A stretch of 20,440 nucleotides of DNA from Coriobacteriia bacterium (GTDB taxonomy: Bacteria > Actinomycetota > Coriobacteriia > Coriobacteriales > Atopobiaceae). How positions within the stretch are numbered: position 1 is the stretch's first letter; the number at the start of each line of letters is the position of its first letter. Under the pieces are notes generated by a model. That model worked only from the letters and a program-made list of their open reading frames with translations, was not told where the DNA came from and made no database searches. A program made the translations under genes and the position numbers. Where the stretch lies: positions 1 through 20,440 of the forward strand of contig QAKZ01000090.1 in assembly GCA_003150175.1 (NCBI GenBank), in the 5' to 3' direction. Shown here piece by piece: positions 14,483 through 20,440 of this stretch.

Positions 14483-14979
14483 CTACAGCGTTTGAACGCG
14501 CTCGATCCAGTTGTCCACCTGCTGCTGAGGCGTGATCTGACGGCTTCCGCCCGTCGAGTCGAACTGGATCGCGAGGCTTGGACCTGCGGTCGCTCCTGCG
14601 GCGGCGCTTTCGATATCGTCAAGGGTAGAGCCCTCCCAGCCGCCGTTGGTCGCAAGGCGACGATGGTCTTGCCCGCCCAATCGACGCTGCCCATGAACGT
14701 CTTGACCGCCGGCGCCATGGTGTACCACCAGGTGGGCGTGCCTACCGCGATGACGTCGTAGCCGCTCGGGTCGAACTCGAGCGCTTCGATCGCGGGCTCG
14801 TAGCCCGCGTCGACCTCGCGATGGCCCTGCTCGACGGTCTCGTCGTAGTCGCTCGGATAGGGCTCTATGGTCTCGATACGGCAGATATCGGCACCGCAGG
14901 CGTCTGCGAGCTGCTCGGCGATTTTCTCGGTATTGCCGTTTGACCAGCTGTAATAGACAACGAGCATCTTCTTGTCCAT
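14483..14979 (-). pseudogene. flavodoxin, single-base frameshift
   Basis: ATG 14979 (GGAGG 7 nt upstream, within the end of the cupin gene) reads MDKKMLVVYYSWSNGNTEKI, with the FMN phosphate loop SWSNGNT, then IAVGTPTWWYTMAPAVKTFM and GKTIVA. At 14653-14655 the frame is lost; inserting one base (TTGCG to TTCGCG) restores FATNGGWEGSTLDDIESAA and the helix to VDNWIERVQTL with TAG at 14483. The repaired protein is about 165 residues, normal for this flavodoxin group, which carries electrons on FMN or reduces quinones in the cytoplasm. As it stands, the product would keep the FMN loop but lose the second binding loop. A real lesion or a sequence error are equally possible. It shares an operon with the cupin. 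Confidence 0.85.
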
Positions 14980-14981
14980 CG

Positions 14982-15479
14982 CTATGCCTCCAACGCGTTG
15001 TAGTGCTCGTCATCGAAGGGCTCGAGCCACTCGTTGGAGCAGTTCTCGCCGGGGTACTCGAAGGCGAGGTGACTGAACCAGGAGCCGGCCGCGGCACCGT
15101 GCCAGTGCTTGACGTTCGCGGGGATCTCGACGACGTCGCCGGGGCGCAGGCGCCGGGCGGGCTTGCCCTCCTCTTGGTACCAGCCTTCGCCGTCGACGCA
15201 GATAAGAACCTGGCCGCCGCCCTTGCTCGCGTGGTGGATGTGCCAGCTGTTGCGGCAGCCCGGCTCGAAGGTCACGTTGTGGATGGCCAGGTAGTCGCCG
15301 GGGCCGGTGAGCGACTTGAGATAGCTCTGGCCGACGAAGTACTGCGCGAAGGCGTCGTTGGGATCGCCGAGGCCGAAGAACCCGCCGTGGGTCTCGGGGC
15401 CCGCGGGCTTCTTGCCGTCCGCCGCGCCGTCGCCCGCCGCGCCGTTGCTCAGCACGTCGGCATAGTTGCCTTCGTTTAT
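14982..15479 (-). CDS. cupin-domain protein, 5' end uncertain
   Basis: A small single-domain cupin. The body is well conserved: FAQYFVGQSYLKSLTGPGDY, VTFEPGCRNSWHIHHA (metal-binding His pair), GGGQVLICVDGEGWYQEEGK, RRLRPGDVVEIPANVKHWHG (second-motif His) and SWFSHLAFEYPG, ending ENCSNEWLEPF. Members bind a metal and often sit with flavodoxins or carboxymuconolactone-decarboxylase-like genes; the exact reaction is unknown. The expected start NEGNYADVL is preceded by ATA (15479-15477) instead of ATG, with no ribosome-binding site. The frame stays open to a TTG at 15557 but this overlaps an opposite-strand gene fragment. GTG 15455 is the nearest standard start. The 5' end may have been lost at a rearrangement. 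Flavodoxin follows after 2 nt. Confidence 0.78.
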   Translation of the reverse strand: MNEGNYADVLSNGAAGDGAADGKKPAGPETHGGFFGLGDPNDAFAQYFVGQSYLKSLTGPGDYLAIHNVTFEPGCRNSWHIHHASKGGGQVLICVDGEGWYQEEGKPARRLRPGDVVEIPANVKHWHGAAAGSWFSHLAFEYPGENCSNEWLEPFDDEHYNALEA

Positions 15480-15801
15480 GGACAGGAAGGCAGACGAGCT
15501 CCTCAACGGATGGGTCTCGAACGGCACCGCCGAGGACGCGGGGACCGTCTCGCGCAACGGCCGTACCTGGCTCGTGGCAAAAAAGGCCGAAAAGAGCGGC
15601 GATGCGAGCTACGAGCTCTTGTCTGACGTGGGCGAGGCGGGCTGTGTCCGGGTGACCCTCGAGGGCCTTGAGCCCGACTCCGCCGATGCGAAAGCGTACC
15701 TGGACAGCTTCGTCCCCAACGACGAGAAGACCGTCAAGGACGACTACCAGAAAGCCTGCGAGATCAAGTTCGACGAGGTGGTCGCCGACTTCGGCAAGTA
15801 G
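15478..15801 (+). pseudogene. 5'-truncated C-terminal fragment of an unrecognised protein
   Basis: A 107-codon frame from ATG 15478 to TAG 15801 ends with DEVVADFGK. It is acidic and hydrophilic (ASYELLSDVGEAGCVRVTLE; NDEKTVKDDYQKACEIKFDE), with no signal peptide and no ribosome-binding site before the ATG. The amphipathic, Lys/Asp-rich pattern is like the C-terminal part of a secreted lipoprotein or cell-surface domain, but no family is recognised. Its apparent start coincides to the base with the apparent start of the opposite-strand cupin gene, so both probably lost their 5' ends at one junction. It could alternatively be an intact small gene with a poor start. Confidence 0.55.
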
Positions 15802-15823
15802 CGGGCGCGATTGCCCCAAACGC

Positions 15824-15868
15824 GCGGCGGGGCGGCGAGGGGGGAGACCCCTCTTGCCGCCCCGCCGC
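15824..15868. terminator. long GC stem between converging genes
   Basis: GCGGCGGGGCGGC (15824-15836) and GCCGCCCCGCCGC (15856-15868) form a perfect 13-bp stem, extended by an inner AGGGG/CCCCT pair. It separates the plus-strand fragment and the minus-strand response regulator. There is no clear T-tract on either side, so termination, if any, depends on stem strength. Confidence 0.7.
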
Positions 15869-15879
15869 ACGCCGCGCCC

Positions 15880-16503
15880 TTATTCTTCCTTGATGCCGGG
15901 GACGATGCTGCCCTCGGCGACGGCGTGGACGGCGAGGCGCAGGATGTTGTCGTAGCCCGTCTTTGCGAGGATCTCGCCGATGCGCCGCTTGACCGTGCCC
16001 TCAGAGAGGTAGAGCTCGGCGGCGATCTCCCGCCGGGTCTTCGCCTCGCACACCAGCCGCAGGATCTGGATCTCCTCCTCGGTGAGGGCGCTCGCCCCCG
16101 AGAAGACCGAGTCGACGGGCGCGGGGAACGTCGAGTAGCCGGCGAGCGTGCTGCGGATGACGGAGAGAAGCTCGCCTAAGCCCGCGCTTTTGTAGACGAA
16201 GCTGTCCACGCCGGCGTTCCTCGCCTGCTCGACGAAGGTGACCTCGGGCATCCCCGTCATGATCACCACGCGGCACCCGGGCATGGACTCCTTGATGCGC
16301 CGCGCCGCCACGATGCCGCTCGAGTCGTTCTCCGTGCAGACGTCCATGAGGACGAGCCCCGGTTTCAAGCGGCGGGCCTCTTCCGGCGCCTGGGCGGCGT
16401 CGGAGATCTGCGAGACGACGCGCATGTCCGGTTGGGCGTCAAGGGACGCCGCGAGGCTTTCCCTGAGCATGACCTGGTCCTCCACGAGCATGATGTCGAT
16501 CAT
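15880..16503 (-). CDS. NarL/FixJ-type response regulator
   Basis: A 207-residue two-domain regulator. The receiver domain (1-120) has the acidic pair E8-D9, the phosphoacceptor D54 (VLMDVCTEN), T83 (IMTG) and K105 (VYKSAG). The C-terminal LuxR-type helix-turn-helix (about 140-200) reads LTEEEIQILRLVCEAKTRRE then IAAELYLSEGTVKRRIGEIL. It would be phosphorylated by the kinase encoded just upstream and then bind DNA as a dimer. ATG 16503 overlaps the kinase TGA as ATGA, indicating translational coupling; the upstream GGAGG of the overlapping gene end is its ribosome-binding site. It is the last gene of the three-gene operon, followed by the GC stem at 15824-15868. Confidence 0.95.
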   Translation of the reverse strand: MIDIMLVEDQVMLRESLAASLDAQPDMRVVSQISDAAQAPEEARRLKPGLVLMDVCTENDSSGIVAARRIKESMPGCRVVIMTGMPEVTFVEQARNAGVDSFVYKSAGLGELLSVIRSTLAGYSTFPAPVDSVFSGASALTEEEIQILRLVCEAKTRREIAAELYLSEGTVKRRIGEILAKTGYDNILRLAVHAVAEGSIVPGIKEE

Positions 16504-17984
16504 CGCTGGTCCTCCTCTTTCGGTAGGGGAGCGCGCGCGGTCACGGCGAAGCGGGGCGAGGCGACCACTTCCAGCGAGCCGCCCAGCTCCTCCATGTCGC
16601 GGCGCATGCCGGGGATCCCCGTTCCCTCGCGGTACCCCTCGCGCGCGGCGCCCCCGTCGTCGGTGACGAGCATCTCGGTCCATGCGGCGCCGTCGCCGCC
16701 CGTCTGCCGCGTGATCCGGATGTCGACGCGATGCGCCTGCGCGTGCCGGCACGAGTTGGTCACCGCCTCGCGGGCGACGCGGGCGAAGGCCGCGGCCGAG
16801 GCGTCGCCCGGGAGCCTTCCCCCGACGCGGACGTCGACGTCGACGAGCGCGAAGGCGTCCACGAGGGACTTGAGCGCGGTCTCCGCGTCCGGGCCGTCCT
16901 GCGCCCGCAGGTCCTGGGCGATCGAGTTGACCAGCCGGGTGAGCTCCTCGACCGAGCCCTGGTCGGCGCGCCCCGACTCGAGGTAGCGCTGGAAGATCGA
17001 GAGGCGCTGGCCCACGACGTCGTGTACGCGGGCGCGCATGCGCAGGTACGCGGCTTGCTCGGCGATCGACTCGACCTCGGCGATCCTTTCCTCGAGCTGC
17101 TGGCCGATGCGCACGAGCTCCTCGTTCGCGCCCTCGAGCTCGCGCGTCGCCGCGTCGAGCTCCGTCACGTCGAGGGAAAACACGCCCACGGCGGAGATCG
17201 CCTTAGCGGGAAGGTCGATCTCGAGCCCGTCGATCCTCTTGAGGAGGAGCACGTGCCCGTTGGGCGCATCGATGACGACGCGCGGGCCAGGGCCTTCGTC
17301 GAGCCCCCTCGAGAGGCGGGCGGGCCGCGCGCTTCTTGCGATGCCGTCCCACGTGCCGCGCAGGTCGCCCAGGTCGGTAGGGAGCCCGAGGTCCCGCAGC
17401 AGCGCCCGCATCGAGTCGTTGAGCAACAAGGACCTCCCGCCCGCGTCGACGACCAGGGCGCCCACGGGCACCGTGTTCATGGTCTCGGCGATGGAGAAGC
17501 GGGTGAGCTCGCTTTTGTGTCGCTGGACGTCGCCGACGAGGGCGAGAAGCGCCCGAGCGAGGAAGAACGGCGCGTCGACGAGGGCGACGAGGTTCCAGAC
17601 GCCCCCGAGCGCTTCCATGGCGGGCGGCGCGCAGAGCGCGAGGAGCGCCGCCGCCATAAGGTCGAGGGGGTCCTTCTTTCTGACGGCCAGCGCGGCGCCG
17701 CAGGCGAATGCCGCGGCGTTCGCCCACAGGCGCCACGACCAACCGGCGCCGAGGGCCACGGGAGCGAGGTAGGGGTTTCCCACGAATGCGCAGCAGCAGG
17801 TGAAGTCGACCGCCATGTACAGGTGCGCGGCGACGAGGAGCTCGAAGGCCGCGCCGAGGCGCCCTTCCGCACCTCCGCGCCTCGCCAACAGGAGCGGCAG
17901 GTGCACCGTCTGCGCCGCGGCGCCGAGGAGCTCGCATGCGAGCAGGATGGCCAGACAGGCGTCGTTGAGGGGCGGGGGCGTCAT
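16500..17984 (-). CDS. membrane sensor histidine kinase (NarX/LytS-like class)
   Basis: A 494-residue kinase. The N-terminal part (1-150) has about five or six hydrophobic helices, for example CLAILLACELLGAAA and ANAAAFACGAALAV. A PAS-like cytoplasmic segment (about 165-275) and a coiled region (280-310) follow. The dimerisation helix carries the phosphoacceptor in RVHDVVGQRLS (H321), an HD-type motif of the HisKA_3/NarL-partner kinases. The ATPase has N410 in REAVTNSCRHA, the D-box TDDGG (441-445) and GTGIPGM (454-460). It phosphorylates the downstream regulator. Start ATG 17984 overlaps the previous gene's TGA as ATGA. The 7TM/degenerate sensor gene directly upstream suggests the two act together in the membrane. 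Confidence 0.93.
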   Translation of the reverse strand: MTPPPLNDACLAILLACELLGAAAQTVHLPLLLARRGGAEGRLGAAFELLVAAHLYMAVDFTCCCAFVGNPYLAPVALGAGWSWRLWANAAAFACGAALAVRKKDPLDLMAAALLALCAPPAMEALGGVWNLVALVDAPFFLARALLALVGDVQRHKSELTRFSIAETMNTVPVGALVVDAGGRSLLLNDSMRALLRDLGLPTDLGDLRGTWDGIARSARPARLSRGLDEGPGPRVVIDAPNGHVLLLKRIDGLEIDLPAKAISAVGVFSLDVTELDAATRELEGANEELVRIGQQLEERIAEVESIAEQAAYLRMRARVHDVVGQRLSIFQRYLESGRADQGSVEELTRLVNSIAQDLRAQDGPDAETALKSLVDAFALVDVDVRVGGRLPGDASAAAFARVAREAVTNSCRHAQAHRVDIRITRQTGGDGAAWTEMLVTDDGGAAREGYREGTGIPGMRRDMEELGGSLEVVASPRFAVTARAPLPKEEDQR

Positions 17985-19774
17985 GGGCGCTCGCCTCCCG
18001 AGCGGACGCGGAGCACGAGGCGCAGCGAGCCTTCCTCGCCAGAGACCGAGAAGAGCGTGTCGCGCCGGGACAGCAGCGACTTGAGCTCGCGGGTCCGGTC
18101 GGTGGCGGCGAGGTCCTCCTCGTCCGCCGTCTGGAGCAGCGCTCTGAGCTCGCAGGTCCCGTCGTCGCGCTCCCCGAGGTGGTACATGAGCACGGGGTCC
18201 TCGCTCTCGAACGCGACGAATGCGAAGTCGTAGATGCAGTCGTAGATGACGCTCATCTCCTGCGCTGGGAGGGGGTGGGCAAGGTCGACCACGGCGGCGC
18301 AGTCGATGCCGACGGCGCGCAGGTCGCCTGCGAGCTCGCTCGCGATGAGCCGGATCCGGTCGCAGTCCAGCTCCGGGTCCGCCTGCTCCGCGAGCACGAG
18401 GCTGCCCTTGCGCTTGCAGTAGGCGATGAGGGTACGCACCCGCTCGAGCTCCTTGCGCCTGACGGCGGGCGGGGCGTCCTTCTTTGCGGGGAGAGAGGAC
18501 AATATGTCGGCGACGCGCGCGAGCGAGACGGAGAGCGCCGCCTCGACCTCGTCCACCAGGCGCTCTTCCGCCATGAGGCTCGACGTCGCTTGCGAGATCT
18601 GCCGCTCGTTCTCGAGCATGGCGTTCCTGCGCGCCAACTCCGATGACCGCGCGGCGAGGCTTCCCCTGACGCGGTTGAGGCCCGAGACGTCCTGCGCGAG
18701 GTGCGCTCAGCCGCCCGAGATGGGCCACGCATGGTGGCGCGTGTCCGCGTCGTCGGGTTCGGACCAAGAGAGGCTTCGCGGGGCGGATGAGGCGAGAACG
18801 CCGCGCGTCGCTCCCGAAAGCCCGCGCGCGGCGCGTGTCGCGCGGAACGTCTCGCCCTCGCGCGAGACGATGGCGAGGTCCAGCGGCAGGGCGTCGAAGG
18901 TGCGGCTGAGGAAGACCGTGGAAGGTATGAGCCCGAGGTCGAGCGAGAGCTCCAGGGCGCAGACCAGCACCAGGGCATAGGTGAGCGAGAAGTTGAGGCC
19001 CAAGATCGCCTCGAACCTGAGCACGTAGGCCACGCAGTAGGCGATTCCCATCAGAGCGACTCCGACGACGGGGGCGAGCATGAGCCGGAGGCGCCGCCGC
19101 GCGGCATAGGCGAAGCTCGCGAAGAACGCCGCGTAGCACAGCACTGACCAGACGAGGAACACGGCGTGCGCCCAGCCGTAGGTGTAGTCCCCGATCATCC
19201 CGGGCGTCGGCTCGTCGAACAGAAAGAAGGCCTGGTGGCGGTTGTTGGTGAGGGCGAGCAGCGCGAGCGCGCAGGAGACCGCCAGGGCGGCGCGGAGCGC
19301 CCGACGGACCGGGGGCCGAGACGCGAGGCCCGCCGTCCGCGCGCCTATGGCCGCGCAGGACACGGGCAGAAGCGCCATGGGGATGTAGTACGCGTACCAC
19401 AGCAAGGTCCCGAGCCCAATGTCGGCGACCTTCCACTTGACGATGACCAGCGCCATCCACAGGGCGAGCAGCCCGGCCACGGCGGCAAGAAGGTGCCTGA
19501 CCTCGGCGTCCGGGCAGCGCAGCCAAGCGGTCACGCCCCAAAGCGAGAACGCGACGAGGGCGATGCGCATGTGAACGGCGCGATCGAGCAGCCAGCCTGC
19601 GGGGCTCGCCAGGACTGCGGCCTCCCGCTCCGAGGCGAAGCCCTCCGCAGGGGGGCCGAGCACGACCGCGGCGGCCATGAGCAAAAGGGCACAGAGCCCC
19701 GCAAGGGCGCAGGCGGCCACGGCCGCGCGGGGCGGCTTGCCGGACTCCTGCGGGCTTTTGGATGGCCTGGTCAC
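17981..19774 (-). pseudogene. 7TM-type sensor protein with degenerate kinase domain, in-frame TGA at codon 356
   Basis: From GTG 19774 (AGGAGAGG upstream) one frame runs 597 codons to TGA 17981, interrupted by a TGA at 18707-18709 (codon 356; CGA or TGG one transition away). The first part has about eight hydrophobic helices (CALAGLCALLLMAAAVVL; LLAAVAGLLALWMALVIVKW; ILGLNFSLTYALVLVCALEL). The second part reads NAMLENERQISQATSSLMAE, then a kinase-like dimerisation and ATPase-shaped region (VRTLIAYCKRKGSLVLAEQA; IRLIASELAGDLRAVGI) that lacks the phosphoacceptor His and the N and G boxes. It resembles histidine-kinase-derived proteins that partner a true kinase. It overlaps the kinase gene by ATGA. 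With the stop, the membrane half and the coupling to the next gene are separated, so kinase expression may be reduced by polarity. Confidence 0.8.
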
Positions 19775-20020
19775 CCACGTCGCCTCTCCTTGAATCGGCC
19801 GTTATCAGAAGAATAGGGGATGGGGCGGCCCGAACTTCGGGACAGGCGTCCCAATCTGGTGAGCGGCGCCGGACCGGCGCGGCGGCACCCGCGCCCATCC
19901 CGCCCGGCGCCTTCTGCGCGCGGCGCCCGCCCCGCGCTTCTCGCTGCCCAGCGCCCCGCTCCTCGCGTACGCCGTCCCTGCGCCTCCGCGCACATCGTGC
20001 TAAAGTAACGTTTGTCGAAA
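19775..20020. other. divergent GC-rich intergenic region
   Basis: This 246-bp gap separates the sensor operon (minus) from the TPP riboswitch (plus). I see no gene. GCGCCGGaCCGGCGC (19866-19880) is a perfect 15-bp palindrome about 92 bp before the sensor start, a possible operator. TGCTAAAGT near 19998-20006 could be an extended -10 for the riboswitch transcript; no clear -35 accompanies it. Confidence 0.4.
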
Positions 20021-20024
20021 AAAG

Positions 20025-20117
20025 GGGGCTGGCGCACGCCGGCTGAGATAGGGCCCAGCGACGCGGCCCTGACCTTCGAACCTGATCCGGGTAATGCCGG
20101 CGTAGGAACCAGAGCCC
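20025..20117 (+). promoter_or_regulatory. TPP (THI-box) riboswitch
   Basis: The conserved THI-box elements are present in order: GGCTGAGA (20041-20048), CCCTGACC and TTCGAACCTGATCCGGGTAA (about 20067-20094), then the closing CCGGCGTAGGAA (20097-20108). P1 pairs GGGCT (20026-20030) with AGCCC (20113-20117) and P2 pairs GCCGG (20038-20042) with CCGGC (20097-20101). It binds thiamine pyrophosphate; with the following terminator it should stop transcription when TPP is high. Confidence 0.96.
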
Positions 20118-20129
20118 ATTCGTTTTGGA

Positions 20130-20158
20130 ACGCCTACGGAATCGTGGGCGTCTTTTTT
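20130..20158 (+). terminator. riboswitch expression-platform terminator
   Basis: ACGCCTACG (20130-20138) and CGTGGGCGT (20143-20151) form a 9-bp stem (one G-T pair) with a GAAT loop, followed by C and TTTTTT (20153-20158). GCCCA (20114-20118), which overlaps the P1 3' strand, can instead pair with TGGGC (20145-20149) inside this stem, giving an antiterminator when P1 is not formed. Confidence 0.9.
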
Positions 20159-20180
20159 GTGCGCCCGGGAAGGAGCACGC

Positions 20181-20440
20181 TTGAACTGCTCGATCGCTAT
20201 CCAGTACCTGCCCATGGACGCGGGCGACGACGACGCCACCTGCGCCGCGGTCGACGCCGTCATCGACTACATCGACTCGACGGGCATCGACTACTTCGTC
20301 GGCCCGTTCGAGACCGCCATCGAGGGCGACTACGACAAGTGCATGGAGATCCTCAAGAACTGCCAGCTCGTGGGCGCCGCTCACGGCTGCAAGCACGTCA
20401 TGACCTACGCCAAGATCAACTTCAAGCCCGAGGGCGACGT
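20181..20440 (+). CDS. thiamine-binding protein (YkoF/DUF77-like), partial
   Basis: The frame starts at TTG 20181, with AAGGAG 5 nt upstream, and runs to the window edge (86 codons). It reads NCSIAIQYLPMDAGDDDATC, then VIDYIDSTGIDYFVGPFETA, IEGDYDKCMEILKNCQLVGA and KHVMTYAKINFKPEG, the ferredoxin-like fold of the thiamine-binding protein family, with the conserved ...VGPFETAIEG... segment. It is under a TPP riboswitch, which supports a role in thiamine or hydroxymethylpyrimidine salvage, usually beside the ECF transporter genes ykoEDC or a similar uptake system. The C-terminal end and downstream genes are outside the window. TTG rather than ATG is supported by the ribosome-binding site and by the family start just before SIAIQ. 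Confidence 0.92.
   Translation, partial: MNCSIAIQYLPMDAGDDDATCAAVDAVIDYIDSTGIDYFVGPFETAIEGDYDKCMEILKNCQLVGAAHGCKHVMTYAKINFKPEGD

Noticed and set aside
3849..18709. Genetic-code change (TGA or TAG read as an amino acid)
   Set aside because: Both TAG and TGA terminate intact neighbouring genes at the expected family length, so neither codon appears reassigned.
16500..20396. Very long minus-strand frame spanning the whole sensor operon
   Set aside because: Upstream of ATG 17984 this frame reads as Arg/Ala/Gly-rich shadow of the sensor gene; only the last 494 codons are the kinase.

Overview
The window reads as a high-GC, low-redundancy bacterial chromosome segment. GC-rich codon use, NarL-type two-component genes with multi-TM sensors, an EFR1-type flavodoxin/ferredoxin gene, a solute-binding-domain histidine kinase, a twin-arginine-type leader and intergenic GGGAC(A/T)GTCCC palindromes together suggest an anaerobic gut-type actinobacterium of the Coriobacteriia (Olsenella/Collinsella-like). 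That placement is inference; there is no rRNA or other phylogenetic marker here.

Layout, left to right. (1) 1-1504: minus-strand ABC exporter operon (ATPase then FtsX/MacB-like permease, cut by the window edge) behind two candidate operator palindromes. (2) 1601-6086: a LysR regulator divergent from a catabolic-looking set on the plus strand: SDR dehydrogenase, OFA-like MFS transporter (interrupted by TGA) and a Gfo/Idh/MocA oxidoreductase, closed by a strong terminator. (3) 6089-6887: an AT-richer island with a twice-frameshifted Tat-type secreted protein and a 52-residue membrane protein. (4) 7178-11227: a MATE exporter and a convergent SBP-type sensor kinase with two in-frame ambers, the kinase locus being bracketed by identical 74-bp palindromic blocks exactly 2,600 bp apart. 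(5) 11242-13200: broken EFR1 ferredoxin, PAS-GGDEF diguanylate cyclase, and a nest of inverted repeats. (6) 13644-15868: tag glycosylase, a GNAT remnant, a frameshifted flavodoxin behind a cupin gene, and a head-to-head junction where two genes both lack 5' ends. (7) 15880-19774: a three-gene minus-strand signalling operon (7TM-type degenerate sensor, histidine kinase, LuxR-type response regulator) joined by two ATGA overlaps; the first gene carries an in-frame TGA. (8) 20025-20440: a TPP riboswitch with its terminator and the start of a thiamine-binding protein gene.

The two striking global signals are a family of 31-bp near-perfect palindromes sitting at gene ends (often supplying the stop codon of the adjacent gene), and an unusual density of disrupted genes: four in-frame nonsense codons, at least four frameshifts and three truncations in about 20 kb. 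TAG and TGA also act as normal terminal stops in intact neighbours, so codon reassignment is unlikely; genuine gene decay or assembly/sequence error are the competing explanations. I did not see a CRISPR array, tRNA, rRNA, transposase or phage gene.
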